DNA of 64,000 bases from Sphaerolaimus hirsutus (GCA_964036195.1 OZ038450.1:30010794-30074793), one strand, 5' to 3'; shown: positions 32,298 through 44,202, counted from the stretch's first letter. A program made the numbers and translations. Notes: a model not told the origin generated them from the sequence alone.

Positions 32298-34190
32298 GTA
32301 TGTGCAATTTACCAGATATATCGTATTTCCTCGAATTTCCTTGAATATGGTACATACAGTATGTACATAGTTTTCCCTTTGTCGCATTTCAATAAAAATT
32401 GTAAAAAACATTATGAAACTCAGGACATTAAGGGCCATTTTTACCCTCCACTTGTCCCACCACCACTACCACCCCCTGCAAAATTCCCCAAAATTACTGA
32501 TATTGGCCAATTAACCCATGTTCAAACAGATTGTGAACTGATTGTGAATTTTGATTGAAATTGCTAAAATCATGATTTTCCAATTTCTGGACATGATCTT
32601 GTTGTTTGTCCAGCCCATTTGCACGGCTATTTACATAGGCCCCGGCCAGGGACTGGTACCCGGAAAAAAGAAGTATTTTTCAAAAGTCAATAATTGGTGT
32701 GTATTATTGCATGGTTGTTTGCATGCTAATTTGGTTAAGATTAACCCAATAAACCCAATTAACATGCAAACAACCCATACACACCAATGATTCACTTTTG
32801 AAAAAAATTATTTTTTTTTGCCTGGGCATGGACCGTTCCCTGGCTAGGGCCTCTGTAAATAGCCCATTTGCACAAGTTACACAGTTCATCAACCAATGAA
32901 CCATGTAGGTTTAAAAAAATGAATAGTGCCCACATACAATGGGCACTGACATTTTATCATTTGCGTAATGGCAATGCAGGCATCAGACAAGCTTTTAGGA
33001 AATGTTGTTTTTCCACAGCATCATTTTTTCAGCTATTTACACAAGTCCCGGCCGGGGACCGGTCCCGGGCAAAAAATTAAAAATTTCCAAAAGTCTATAA
33101 TTGGTGTGTATGGGTTGTTTGCATGTTAATTAGGTGAATTATCACCAAGTTAGCATTCACAAAATTTTTGCAAGACAGTTACATGCGCTGATGCATTTTC
33201 TTTGGGGGAATGTATAATTTTTTTTGGATTTGTCTGAATTTTGGCATGCGTGTACTACTTTGCTTAGTGAGTTCGAATGCCAAATTTCAGCTGAGGGCGA
33301 TCAGTGAATCCTATTTTATTAACTTTAATTTTCATCAATCACTATTTTTGTAAAGTGATCGAAATCCTGCCGGGGACCAGTTCCCGGCAATGTCGAAATG
33401 GCTCCAACCGGGGTCAAATGTCCCTGGTGAAAAAAATTTTTTTTCAGTAAACAAAGAATTTTGGTCCCCAACCAGGGACGTTCATCCCCTGCAGGGAACT
33501 AAAAACTTGTCCCCTGCTGGGGGACGAACGTCCCCAGTCGGGGACAGAAAATTCTTTGTTTACTGAAAAATTTTTTTCTCACAGGGTACGTTTGACCCTG
33601 GTTCGGGCTATTTCGACATTGCTGGGGACCGGTCCCTGGCAGGATTTCGATCACCATACAAAAATGCAGTGATCGATGAAAATTAAAGTGTAAATAAAAT
33701 AGGATTCACTAATCGCCCTGAGCTGAAACTTGGCATGCGAACTCACTAAGCGAAGAAGTACACACATGCCAAATTTGAGCCCAATATAAATAAATTTACA
33801 CACACCCCAAAAAAATATTCATGGGTGTGTGGAACCGTGTTGCAGAAATTTTGTGCATGCAAATATGGTGTTAATTAACCTTTTGACAATTTTAATTTTT
33901 TGCCAGGGACTGGTCCCTGGCCGGGCCCTGTGTAAATAGCCCATTTTTTCCAGTTGCCATAATTAATAAAATGTGTGTAAAAACGTGGAACAGGAGTAGC
34001 TACGTGTTGCTCATGAAACTGAGGAAGCCAATCCCGATGATCATGTGATGCATAAAAACCTTGGGACAGTGGAGGATATGTTTTGTCAAACCTATGTTTT
34101 GATAAAAAAATTTTTTGTTTGATCAACAATGCCATCTTTGTGTGGGGCATCTGGGGGCTCTGAGGGGGTGGAAGAGTTGCAGGATGTTGC
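32298..34190. other. A' intron 4 with transposon pieces
   Basis: Contains the 30-bp TA-element remnant (32,321-32,350). A Pro-rich stretch at 32,430-32,490 (YPPLVPPPLPPPAKFP in one frame) is out of frame by one base in the gene A copy, so I do not call it an exon. Also present: GGGACCGG-family pieces at about 32,625-32,865 and 33,030-33,945, the latter with GGGGACGAACGTCCCC palindromes. Confidence 0.5.
32321..32350. mobile_element. 30-bp remnant of a CCGTATTT TA-element
   Basis: TA|TCGTATTTCCTCGAATTTCC then TTGAATATGG|TA stands where gene A has the 999-bp element 17,678-18,676. Both terminal segments survive and the whole interior is missing. Confidence 0.7.
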
Positions 34191-34212
34191 CATCTTCAGT
34201 GTCCAAAAATAG

Positions 34213-35050
34213 TGTTCTTAAATTCTTCTCAGTCATCCAAAAAATACTCAAATGTACCAAAAATTACAGGAGTACAACCCCCCAGAGGAGGGGGAGCTCC
34301 ACTAACATATCCACAAGGATTTACACGCCCACAACAACAACATCCTACTACAACAGCACCCCATCCACCGCAAAATAACCAATTTACTGAGGCATATAGA
34401 GCTCCGTCAACCACGGCACCTCAAACACTACCTGCAATCACCCAAATACCACAACCTCAGAAACCATACCCAGAACTTAAACCGATATTTAAACGAGGGC
34501 CGCAACAACCCCATCAACCTCAACCTCAACCTCAAACACAACCCCCTCAACCTCAACCTCAACCCCAACCTCAAACACAACAACCTCAACCTCAAACACA
34601 ACCCCCTCAACCTCAACCTCAACCCCAACCTCAAACACAACAACCTCAACCTCAAACACAACCCCCTCAACCTCAACCTCAACCTCAAACACAACAACCA
34701 CACCCAAAAACAACATATTTTGCTACACTACCAATAACAGCATTCACAGTGCCATATACAACGCCATCCATAATCACACCTTCCTGTGAAGTTATTGAAG
34801 AGTTGCACAAAGTTCTTGATGGCTTCCATTCAGTTCTTGAAGGGTTGCAGTGCATGGAGTCATCAGGGAGCACTCCCAGACCCTGTAAAAAGCTCTGTAA
34901 AATGTCAAATGTCATGTAAAGTGACAAAAGTAATGGAAAATGCCCTGGAAAATGGTCAATGTGCGTTAACCATTTTCCAAGGCATTTTGCATGACATTTG
35001 ACATTTTACAGGGAGTTTTACAGGGTCTGGGAGTGCCCCCTGGACTATTG
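34213..35050 (+). CDS. A' exon 5a: Pro/Gln-rich, split by a MITE
   Basis: Same structure as gene A exon 5a, including the weak AAAATAG acceptor and the MITE at 34,867-35,039. The Gln/Pro array is rearranged: here TQPPQPQPQPQPQTQQ blocks repeat, whereas gene A has longer PQPQ runs. Reading through, the frame stops at 34,917 inside the MITE. Confidence 0.6.
34867..35039. mobile_element. CWG MITE inside A' exon 5a
   Basis: Orthologous to 19,999-20,170, between CAG (34,864) and CTG (35,040). Confidence 0.8.
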
Positions 35051-35117
35051 GTAATTTTTATGTTCAAATTGAATAAACATCTTTGAATCCATCATAAACG
35101 TATTTGATTACACCCAG

Positions 35118-35201
35118 GATCAGAATGGTTCAAATTGTAATGAAACGACTGTAACTACAACCACAGCTCCTTGGGAGGTTCTCGAAGACTATGGAATAGC
35201 T
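35118..35201 (+). CDS. A' exon 5b: APWEVLED end
   Basis: Same borders and 28 codons as gene A exon 5b with one residue change (TTVT for TTIT). Confidence 0.75.
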
Positions 35202-35695
35202 GTAATTTTTATGTTTATATGTTAATGGTACATTAGCAGAGGAAAATGAGCAACAATAAACATGAGCAATATTTTAATACCAGGGCAACAATTCAAACGT
35301 AACCAAATGTGAAAACTATCACTGAATCATAATTCTGAACACCTTGAATGTTCTCACCACACAATTTTCAAATATTTTTGTGTTTTGGCACTACTCCAAT
35401 GTAATTTTTACCTGTTGTTCCATTGGAGGTTCTGTTCTATTCTACTTAGGCTGTCATTCTATTTTTGTAGGTAAAATGTGCCAAAACCAGTTTTTCTATT
35501 CGATGTACAGTTCTATTGGAAGTGTAGTTCTATTGGAGGTATGCAATTCTATGAGAATAAATATGGTAACCTTTTGGTACTCATTAACTGGCTACAAAAT
35601 ATAAGTGAGGCATTATCAGCTTGTTGTTGAGAGTTGTTAGAGACCTGCGTGTTCCCTGTGTACACAAATATCTTGACACACGCGTTCAGCTACTA

Positions 35696-36121
35696 CCGTA
35701 TTTCCTCGAAATACCCCCCCACCTCGAAATACCCCCCTCGTTTGACCCCCCCCCCTCTCGAGACCACTATGAAACAATCACCCCCACTCGAAATACCCCC
35801 CCCAGATTGAGTGTAAAGAGAACGTACATGCCAAATACTGCAGTTTGTGTTCTGCATAGTGCAGAAGTGTTCTACGTTTAGAACAGTGTTTATACCATCT
35901 ACGTACTAATATTAGTCTACAGGAGTCTATACATGTCAGTTATTGATGCATTTTTCTACCCCAGCGCACATCACAAACAACGATTTTGTACTAGGATTTC
36001 AAAAAAATTCTTGCGCAATAATAACCCCCCTCGAAATACCCCCCCCTCGTTCAACCCCCCCCCCCTTCTCGGGAGCACTATAAAACAATCACTCCCCGGG
36101 GGGTATTTCGAGGAAATACGG
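35696..36121. mobile_element. CCGTATTT TA-element (A' copy)
   Basis: Counterpart of 20,826-21,279, TA-flanked, shorter because C runs and one internal segment differ. Confidence 0.85.
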
Positions 36122-36135
36122 TATATTCTACTCAG

Positions 36136-36258
36136 GATGTGAATGCAACAAGCGGTACTGTGCTTAAAAATATAGAAACATTTTCTGAGTGCCAGAAGGC
36201 ATGTACAGCTGAACCTACATGCAAAGCATATTCACATGGAAAAGGTGGAAAAAGTACA
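36136..36258 (+). CDS. A' exon 6: PAN/apple-like, first half
   Basis: 41 codons, phase 0, donor AGTACA|GTACGT. Differs from gene A by L/I and A/S around NIETFSECQKACTAEPTCKA. Confidence 0.8.
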
Positions 36259-36559
36259 GTACGTTTGATTTCAGATTTTGACTCATTAATTTTGTGCATG
36301 GAGACTTTGTAGGTTTGATAAAAGTACTTATCAAAACCGTTTTAGTGTGAATAAAAAAACACACATTTATGGCAGGTATAGTGTGGGCACTGCCCACTTG
36401 GCATGCAGGTTTGATATCAGTTGAGTGTATGAAAAAGCTGTGATGATAATTGTACTGTAAATACATCTTCCTGGTGATGATATAATATTTCTGCTGATTT
36501 TTTATAAAGAATTGTATCACCACTATTTTATGGTATGTATTTGCATGCTGCACTTCCAG

Positions 36560-36664
36560 GTGTGTGTCCTGATGGAACAGACAAGATTTGATGAACCAGA
36601 AAGCATGATAGATATTGGTAAACCAGCAATCAAAATGATGTTCAAAAATCTTGCAGGATTATTG
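36560..36664 (+). CDS. A' exon 7: PAN-like, second half
   Basis: Same 35 codons as gene A exon 7, donor TTATTG|GTAATT. Without splicing here the frame meets TAA seven codons later. The intron before it lacks the MITE present in gene A. Confidence 0.75.
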
Positions 36665-36831
36665 GTAATTGACTTTCACTTTTATTAAAAAAAGTAACTT
36701 CATGAGCTTCAAAGTTTTTGGGGTTTCTGTTTGTTATCAAAAATGTATTTTCTGTTTATAATAATTATGATGAATGATGAATGTATTTTCAGTATTAAGT
36801 GTTAAGTTAAGAAAATATGTGTGCTAGGAAT

Positions 36832-37089
36832 CAGAGTTTGAGAAGTGACATAGGTAAGCAATAATGTGATAGTATTTGCAGAGAAATGCTTACAAAAGCA
36901 AAAACAATAGTGTTTTGCAATGCATCTAATCATGGGTGCACTTCAAATTTTAATTACATTTACGTTTTTTTACGTTTACCCAGGTATTTTAGAAGTATTT
37001 ACATTTTCAGTATTTATACTCAAAATTTAGGCGAGGTATTTACGTTTACGTCTACGTTTTCCAAAAATACCAGTATTTGAACAACTCTG
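36832..37089. mobile_element. hAT-type MITE, TSD CTAGGAAT/CTAGAAAT
   Basis: Ends CAGAGTTTGAG...CAACTCTG with 8-bp flanks CTAGGAAT (36,824) and CTAGAAAT (37,090), one mismatch. GTTTACGTTTACG-like subterminal repeats place it with 2,287 and 22,179. Confidence 0.75.
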
Positions 37090-37453
37090 CTAGAAATTTG
37101 CTGGCTGCTTTTACTCATCTCCTTGAGACTAAACTAACCTAAGTGAACTGTGGGCATATTATGAACCAGCAGGATTTGCCTCTGTTCTGTACCTTCACTC
37201 AGGTTTTGAAATGTTCTTTAGTTTCACACATCTTAACAGACATAGTCACCAGATTATACCAGATTTATTCTAATTCAAGGTTACCTCCTATTTCTATTGG
37301 ATACACACATTCTATTGGAGACATATTATTCTACTAATTATTAGAACCCCACCCCAGTACCCCACCCACCAATTAGTTTTTGTATTTAGGCACATAAATT
37401 GTTTAGTTACAAAATGTTTACAGATAGTTTACTGAACTTGAACAATAACCCAG

Positions 37454-37519
37454 ACACTACCACATCTGAAATATGGTGGGCTGTGCAATGGGCCACCAGA
37501 GAAATGTGGAGTCAAGTGA
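37454..37519 (+). CDS. A' last exon: CNGPPEKCGVK
   Basis: Same 22 codons and borders as gene A's last exon, ending TGA. Closes the A' copy. Confidence 0.7.
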   Translation, partial: TLPHLKYGGLCNGPPEKCGVK

Positions 37520-37858
37520 ATATTGTGACTATGATGAAAATGTGATTGATATTGGTTCAAAAATCTCTATAATGATGAATTTACTATTTTAGCAATGTTT
37601 TGTATATTGATGAAAATGAAATGAAATGAATGGATTACAATGGAAATAAAAAATGGAAAAGTAAAAAAATTTCAGCTCACAGAATAGTATGAGAATAGGG
37701 TAAAAAGGTTGACCCCATAAGCGCACAATAGAGCCAAAAATACCTGAGAATAGTTGCCAAGGAACAATCACTAGTTTTTTGAAGGTGAAAATGGGAAAAA
37801 GCATGAAAATTGGTTATTTTGATCATAAATTGGCATAAAAAAGATATGTCGACAACTG

Positions 37859-38024
37859 GGGGCACTCCCAGACCCTGCAAAAAGCCCTGTAAAATGTCAA
37901 ATGCCATGCGAAGTGTCAAAGGTCATGGAAAATGCCCTGCAAAATGGAAAACGTACGTCAATTTTGACACCTTGCATGACATTTGACATTTTACAGGGCT
38001 TTTTACAGGGTCTGGAAGTGGCAC
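37859..38024. mobile_element. CWG MITE 3' of A'
   Basis: Counterpart of 23,348-23,539, between CTG (37,856) and CAG (38,025), with part of one arm deleted. Confidence 0.7.
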
Positions 38025-38057
38025 CAGGTTTCATGTCGAGATTGGCCCAATGCAAAT

Positions 38058-38656
38058 GAGGCGTCCAATTCTAAAAGTAGACAAGTCCAAAATATGAAAA
38101 TTTTGAGTTAGGCCTGGAAACGTCATCTGGGGCTACTCTCGCACATTTTTCATAATTTTCCATAAATTTGTGACCTCGCATGCCCATATGGCAAAGTGCC
38201 AAATTTGACATTTTTAGGGAAAAATGCAACAAATTTGGGCAAGAAGTCGACAAGTCCACTTAGTTTTGGGCTAAAAGTCGACAAGTCCACCTTCCACAGC
38301 CTTTTTTATGGGAAAAAACGCAAGAAATGTGATAAGTCCATCACGGACACCGATTTCTAAAAGTCGACAAGTCCATCAATTTCCCATAAGGCAAGCGCAA
38401 CGCCGGCGGGAACAAAAATGTTCGCGAGTGCAAGAAGTCGATAAGTGCATTTTTCCCCAAAACAGTTTTGTTCTGTCAGAGTAGAATTTTATAGACACCC
38501 AATTTTTCCATTATACGTTGAGAGTAGGGGCTGAAAGTTTGACACTTTATTGTTAACATCTGGAACTTAATGTTGAGCATGAGAGAGCCTCATTGGACAC
38601 GCACGCACCACGGATTTGGAATTGGAAATGAAACTTAAAATGCGATTTACTCAAAA
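38058..38656. mobile_element. GAGGCGTC element, right end lost
   Basis: Left end GAGGCGTCCAATTCTAAAAG after AAAT (38,054). It matches 23,573-24,213 until TTTACTCAAAAT, then joins directly to a hAT relic. A deletion probably fused the two. Confidence 0.75.
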
Positions 38657-38657
38657 T

Positions 38658-39289
38658 TTGCATGGAAATGGAAAAATTTGCAGAAAAAAAACCTGCATGC
38701 AGGTTTGCCTGTTTGGCTTTGATTGTGGTAGCTGTACATTTTGCAACTATGGATCATGCCAGTAACTTCACTTGTAGTTCAAGCTTAACTGAACCAACAA
38801 AAAATCATCAAAAGGTAGCAAAAGTACACTACAACAACAATAAGAATTTAGCAAGTAAACTTTGATTCAACTGAACAGTAAAAAGTATAGTCAACGGACT
38901 GCAAAGTATGTGTCCAAAATTACTTATGTGTTTGGCATGCAGTTTCACATAAAGAGAAAAATATTTAAAATAGAAAAAGATAAATACAGATTGGAAAAAT
39001 AATGAAAAAAATGCCAAAAACTGAAAATCAAGCCAGAGAACGGTAAAAAGGGCCTGGAAAAACAGAAACGGGAAGGTAAAAAAATTTTCAGCCAGAAAAC
39101 GGAAAAATGGGCCGGAAAAATGGAAAGGTAAAAAATTTTCAGCTGCCGGAAAATGGAAAACGGAAAGGTAAAAAATTTTTGGCTGTCAGAAAATGGAAAA
39201 CGGAAAGGTAAAAAAGTTTCAGCTGCCGGAAAACAGAAAACGGAAAGGTAAAAAGAAACGGAAAATGGAAACGGAAATTTGACACCCTA
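38658..39289. mobile_element. hAT-type relic with Pao-flanking sequence
   Basis: Right end TTTGACACCCTA preceded by GGAAAACGGAAAGGTAAAAA arrays. The left part contains CCTGCATGCAGGTTTGCCTG and the stretch coding NFTCSSSLTEPTKNHQK, also found just upstream of the pol fragment at 28,290-28,410. The reverse transcriptase region itself and the left terminus are missing. Thus at least two members of this hAT family carried the same retroelement piece. Confidence 0.65.
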
Positions 39290-39991
39290 CACAACAGTAC
39301 ACATACGTACACCTACCTAGTGTACATACACAATGGCCACAGCCATCAAGTTTACAGAGAGAATGGCTGCCAGCCCATTGTATCTGCGGGCATGCTGGCT
39401 GTGCACTTTGAGAATAGATGCCATGACTAGTGATGTAAAAGCGCCATGGCGCTTGCGCTTGGCGCTTGCGCTTGGCGCTTGCGCTTGGCGCTAGCGCCAA
39501 AGCAAAAAGCGCCATGGCGCTTTTGGCGCTTGGCGCCTTTTTGCTGTGGCGCCATCGGCGCTTGGCGCTGTGCTACGGAAAAGCGCCATGGCGCTTTTGG
39601 CGCTTGGCGCTATGATGTCGTGGCGCCATTGGCGCTTGGCGCTAGCGTTTTATAAAGCGCCAAAAAAGCGCCAAGTAGTACAAAAAAATAATAACTTTTT
39701 TATGTAAACAGACCTTGCCTGCATGAGTTACATAAGTAATTGTGTTACTGTAAGTAAGTGTATTTCAGGAAGAACAAACCCTCTACTTGCTTATTTTGTA
39801 AACCATGTCCATGCAATTGCAAGGATATTCAAAACTTTCACCAAAAAATGGGCATACACGCACTAGTTTTCAACGACATTTTATGTCAACTGGTTTTCAT
39901 CCTAATTCAAGGCTTGATGACGAGCCAACGTGTCAAATGCACAGTGTTGCATTATATTGCAAATGAAGTTTTATTGTTGCTGTGGTATGAA

Positions 39992-40913
39992 TAGTGATGG
40001 AATGGCGCCATGGCGCTGGCGCCATTTGAGGGCGCCAAAGGGCGCCGCGCCATGGCGCCATTGGCGCTTGGCGCCCTTTTTCTGTGGCGCCCTTGGCGCC
40101 TGGCGCCCACATTCTGAAAGGCGCCATGGCGCCCTTGGCGCTTGGCGCCCTTTTTCCGTGGCGCCCTTGGCGCCTGGCGCCCTGCTTTTAAAGGGCGCCA
40201 AAAAGGCGCCAGCAGGGTTTCAAGGTGAGTGCTGTATAAATGGGAAAAAAGATGAAAAACGCATTCATGGATGATCTGAACTCGCCAGAAAAATGGACGA
40301 AGTGGTGAGAGTAGGTATAAATCTTTTGTGCAACGGTTCATCAGATGTGTCTGACAGATCAGAAGACGAGAATGATGGAACGTTGAACTTGCAATCATAA
40401 ATCAACTGATTTAAATCGTTGCAATTCCGTTTTTTGTCTATTTCGAGGAAACATTGATTGGAAAAGTCAATTTGAAGTGAATGGATTGTTGTCAAATGGC
40501 AATATTCATTGTGTTTGAATTGCCATGTGAATTTTACTCGAATTTTTTTGTTGCTAGTGTTGTCTTTGTTCATTACACCCTGGAGAACGCAAATTAAGTA
40601 GTGAATGCGTGTACTAGGGTGCTGTAGAAACACTTTTAGCACACGCAGGGTGTTGTTTTGACTTATTTATCCTGGCGCCCTTGGCGCCTGGCGCCCTATT
40701 TTTCAAATGGCGCCATGGCGCCCTTGGCGCTTGGCGCCCTCTTTCCGTGGCGCCCTTGGCGCCTGGCGCCCGCTTTCCGAATGGCGCCATGGCGCCCTTG
40801 GCGCCTGGCGCCCTTTTTCTGTGGCGCCCTTGGCGCTTGGCGCCCACTTTGTGAATGGCGCCATGGCGCCATTGGCGCCTGGCGCCTTTTTTTCTGGCGC
40901 TTTTCCATCACTA
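39992..40913. mobile_element. GCGCCA hAT-type element, nested, TSD GGTATGAA
   Basis: Ends TAGTGATGG...CCATCACTA with duplications GGTATGAA (39,984-39,991; 40,914-40,921). Left and right arrays of GGCGCCCTTGGCGCCTGGCG surround about 450 bp of AT-rich unique DNA. Confidence 0.9.
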
Positions 40914-40967
40914 GGTATGAAGTACCGGCATGAAGTACTGGCATGAAGTACCGGCATGAAGTACCTA

Positions 40968-41303
40968 CCGTATTTCTTCGAAATACACCCAGGGGGTTTA
41001 TTTTTTCAGGGTGCAAATTTTGAAGGGAGTTTCGAGGGGGGCTTATTCCGGGGGAATTTTTATGAATGGTCGTAGTTAAGTATAGTTTTTTTGTACCCAA
41101 AACGTAATTTATTGACCAAATAGGATATATTTTGGTCATATTATCATAGATCGTTCCATAAACAAGGCCATGTATAGCTGCGATGTAAATTCACAGCTAT
41201 AAATGTATCATGTTCATTGAATACATGATATACCTTATTCCAGACGGGGTGTATTTCGAGGGGGGGGGGGGTAATTGAAGGGGGGTATTTCAAAGAAATA
41301 TGG
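40968..41303. mobile_element. CCGTATTT TA-element
   Basis: CCGTATTTCTTCGAAATACA...TATTTCAAAGAAATATGG between TA dinucleotides, G/C-run blocks near both ends. Confidence 0.75.
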
Positions 41304-41946
41304 TATTTATATGTGTATACAACACTGGATAGTGTTACTAGTCAGCAAGCTTTAAATTGGGATGGGAACCTGTTGACAAAGAAATAGATAGCACTGCATT
41401 TGCATCGCTGCACTCTATGCAGCAAATTTTGTTGGCGCTGGCGCTATTGGCGCTTGGCGCCATCATCCCGTGGCGCCATTGGCGCTTGGCGCCATGGTCT
41501 AGAAAAGCGCCATGGCGCTTGGCGCTTGGCGCTATTTTGCTGTGGCGCCATTGGCGCTTGGCGCTCGCATGCAAAAAGCGCCATGGCGCTTTTGGCGCTT
41601 GGCGCCAAAAGTCTGGCGCTTTTTACATCACTAGCCATGACGTGACATAGATCACATGCAATGGCTTTTGTTTCTTTATTTATCTTGTATTCCGTTGTGA
41701 GTTATCACTTACAACTGATCCTTAAGTCTCTTCAAGTGCGGTGCAAACTAGAACAACTAACCAAAAACAAACTTAACTGAAAAAAAACAACAGAATTTCC
41801 ATTTGGAAAAAAATTATTAGCTGATAAAATTTTTAATGTCCATGTAAAAATCCATTGTATTCACATGTAAACTTATTTGATAAAAAAAATTAATGACCAA
41901 AGAAATGTGTACTAAATAATCTGATTTTTTTCTTGTCTATAAAAAC

Positions 41947-42197
41947 TAGGGTGTCAAATTTCCGTTTCCATGAAAATGTTTTCCGTTTTCCGGCATTTCA
42001 TTTTTCCTATTTCCGTTTTCCAGCTGATAAATTTTTTTTACCTTTCCGTTTTCCGTTTTCCGCTGAGTGACATTTTTTTACCTTTCCGTTTTCCGGCAGA
42101 AATTTTTTTTTACCTTTTGTTTTCCGTTTTCCGTAAAGTGAAATTTTTTAACCTTTCCGTTTTCCGTTTTCCGTAAAAAAAATTTTTTGACACCCTA
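41947..42197. mobile_element. hAT-type MITE, TSD ATAAAAAC
   Basis: Ends TAGGGTGTCAAA...TTTGACACCCTA with duplications ATAAAAAC (41,939-41,946; 42,198-42,205). The other copy of the region reads TCTATAAAAACCGGATTTG at about 26,308-26,326, uninterrupted. Filled with TTTCCGTTTTCCG arrays. A short relative of 27,980-29,949 without retroelement sequence. Confidence 0.9.
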
Positions 42198-42502
42198 ATA
42201 AAAACCAGATTTGAACAGTGGAACATTTAAATTTGCATATGAAAATTGTTGATTTGCATATTGGTGTTGTGTGCAGTACAGACATAAAAAATAATGCATA
42301 TTGCAGTGGTACAGATGATGTGATACTGAAAATAATGTGTGTAATTCTCAATAATTCTGAATAATTATGTAAGTTTCTGCAGCATCGTATTTGCGATTAA
42401 TTTCACATGAACACGGCACAACAGGATCAGATGAAATGAGTACATAAAAGTTACTATTATTTGTTTTTCCAACATTTGGAGACAGATTAAAAAATATTAA
42501 GT

Positions 42503-42578
42503 ATGAGGATAACACTTGGACTACTTTTCATATCTGCATTTTGTGCACTACGAACACAGGCATGTAAACATTTTAAAT
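42503..42578 (+). CDS. Gene C exon 1: signal peptide
   Basis: MRITLGLLFISAFCALRTQA then CKHFK, donor AAAT|GTGAGT, phase 1. Opens a gene whose eight exons join to 744 codons plus stop if the exon 3 insertion is spliced out. The protein would be secreted: Cys-rich N-terminal part, long basic and mucin-like centre, PAN-like part, short Cys tail. Confidence 0.75.
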
Positions 42579-42799
42579 GTGAGTCATTAGCAAGTACTCT
42601 TTTATATTGAACAACCTTAGTCAACCAATTTAGCTGAACAATTTGGTCAAAAGGAACCATTGTATCAAACAAAAAATGCACCAGATCATTGCAAGGCAGA
42701 AGTTCAGAAATATGGTTGGTTTCACTATATAACTAAAATAAAATCCAGAAAAGACCAGATGTATACTGTGATACTTTTTGTGAAAAACTATACTTTTCG

Positions 42800-44202
42800 A
42801 GGTTTTGATCACTATACAAAAATACGGTGATCGATGAAAATTAAAGTGTAAGTAAAATTGGATTCACTAATCGCCCTGAGCTGAAATTTTGCATGTGACC
42901 TCACTAAGCGAAGGAGTACACAAAATTCAGACAAATCCAAAAAAAATTATACACTCCCCCAAAGAAAATGCATCAGCACATCTAACCGTCATGCAAAAAT
43001 TTTGTGCATGCTAATTTGCTGATAATTCACCTAATTAACATGCAAACAACCCATAAACGCCAATTTTATACTTTGGAAAATTTTATTTTTTGCCGGGGAC
43101 CGGTCCCTGGCTGGGACCTGTGTATATAGCTTAAAAATTGTGCACATAAAAGTACTGATATACATGTACATCAGTACATTCAGAAAAACTGGTTCCGTTC
43201 AATTTTGATGAAAAACATACATTTTTCTAATGTGTGCTTCTAAAAGTACTGATCTATGGCACACAAAAATAAAATTTCAAAATTTGTGCAAATAAAAGTA
43301 CCGATCTACCAGCAGATCGGTACTTTCAGATTTACCATTTTCGTGTTATTTTGATGAATAATGAACGTTTTATAATGTGTGCTTCTAAAAGTACCGATCT
43401 ACAGAACACAAAAAAAATGTCAAAATTTGTGAAAATAAAAGTACTGATCTACTAGCAGATCGGTACTTTCAGATTTACCATTTTGGCAATATTTTGATGA
43501 AAAACGAAACTTTTTTATAATGTGTGCTTCTAGAAGTACCGATCTACAACAATAATCAGATAAAATTTTAATTTGTGCACTACATGTAGATCGGTACTTT
43601 CAGAATTACCAATTTTCACTTCATTTTCAAATTTCAAGTATTTGTTTCCAATGTGTGCTTCTAAAACTACCGATATACAGCACTAAAAATTAACATTTTC
43701 AATATTATGCAAATAAAAGTATTGATCTACATCCAGATCAGTACTTTACGAATTACTAAAAAATTGTGCATTTGAATGTACCAATCAATACTTTCAGAAG
43801 CACAAATTTTTAATTGTAGATCAGTACTATGATCAGTACAAAAAAAGCACAAAATGAGTTTGTGCTCTGAAAAGTGCCGATTGGATATTGGTACTTTCAG
43901 AAGCACAAAAAATAATGTGAAGGTCGGTACTTTTAAAAGAACAATTTTGGAAAAAGTCGGTAGATCAGTACTTTGTAAGATACAAAAGCTGAAAAAGCTT
44001 GTAGATCGTTACTTTTAAAATTTTGGTAATTTCTATTTTGCCATTTTTTTGGCATTTTTCAACCCCCCATATCTCAAAATCTATTTTCACTCCCCCCCAC
44101 TTTTTTAATTCTTTTTGAAGCGCTTACCTATGGGGACCCCAAAAATGGTCCTAACTTAAAATTGAAAAATTTGTAGATCGGTACTTTTAGAAGCACACCC
44201 TT
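42800..44202. mobile_element. GGGACCGG piece joined to AAGGGTGTGC element
   Basis: 42,800-43,135 matches the GGGACCGG family, ending TGTGTATATAGC. From 43,140 hairpins of AAAGTACCGATCTACCAGCA/TGTAGATCGGTACTTTC continue to the right end GAAGCACACCCTT at 44,202, followed by CATATG. It is the counterpart of 26,932-31,119 without the hAT and foldback insertions. Confidence 0.65.

Larger units (their letters stand above)
39428..41633. mobile_element. GCGCCA hAT-type element, TSD GCCATGAC
   Basis: Ends TAGTGATGTAAAAGCGCCAT and TGGCGCTTTTTACATCACTA with 8-bp duplications GCCATGAC (39,420-39,427; 41,634-41,641). Each end is a palindromic array of GGCGCTTGGCGC units. Inside are a second member (39,992-40,913) and a TA-element (40,968-41,303). 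Many open frames rich in Ala, Trp, Arg and Pro are translations of the GCGCCA array and are not genes. Confidence 0.85.

Noticed and set aside
32430..32490. Pro-rich exon between exons 4 and 5a of A'
   Set aside because: The gene A copy (18,760-18,815) is shifted by one base and no paired splice sites are convincing.
39930..41139. Several Ala/Trp/Arg/Pro-rich open frames
   Set aside because: They follow GCGCCA palindromic arrays at the ends of hAT-type elements on both strands.
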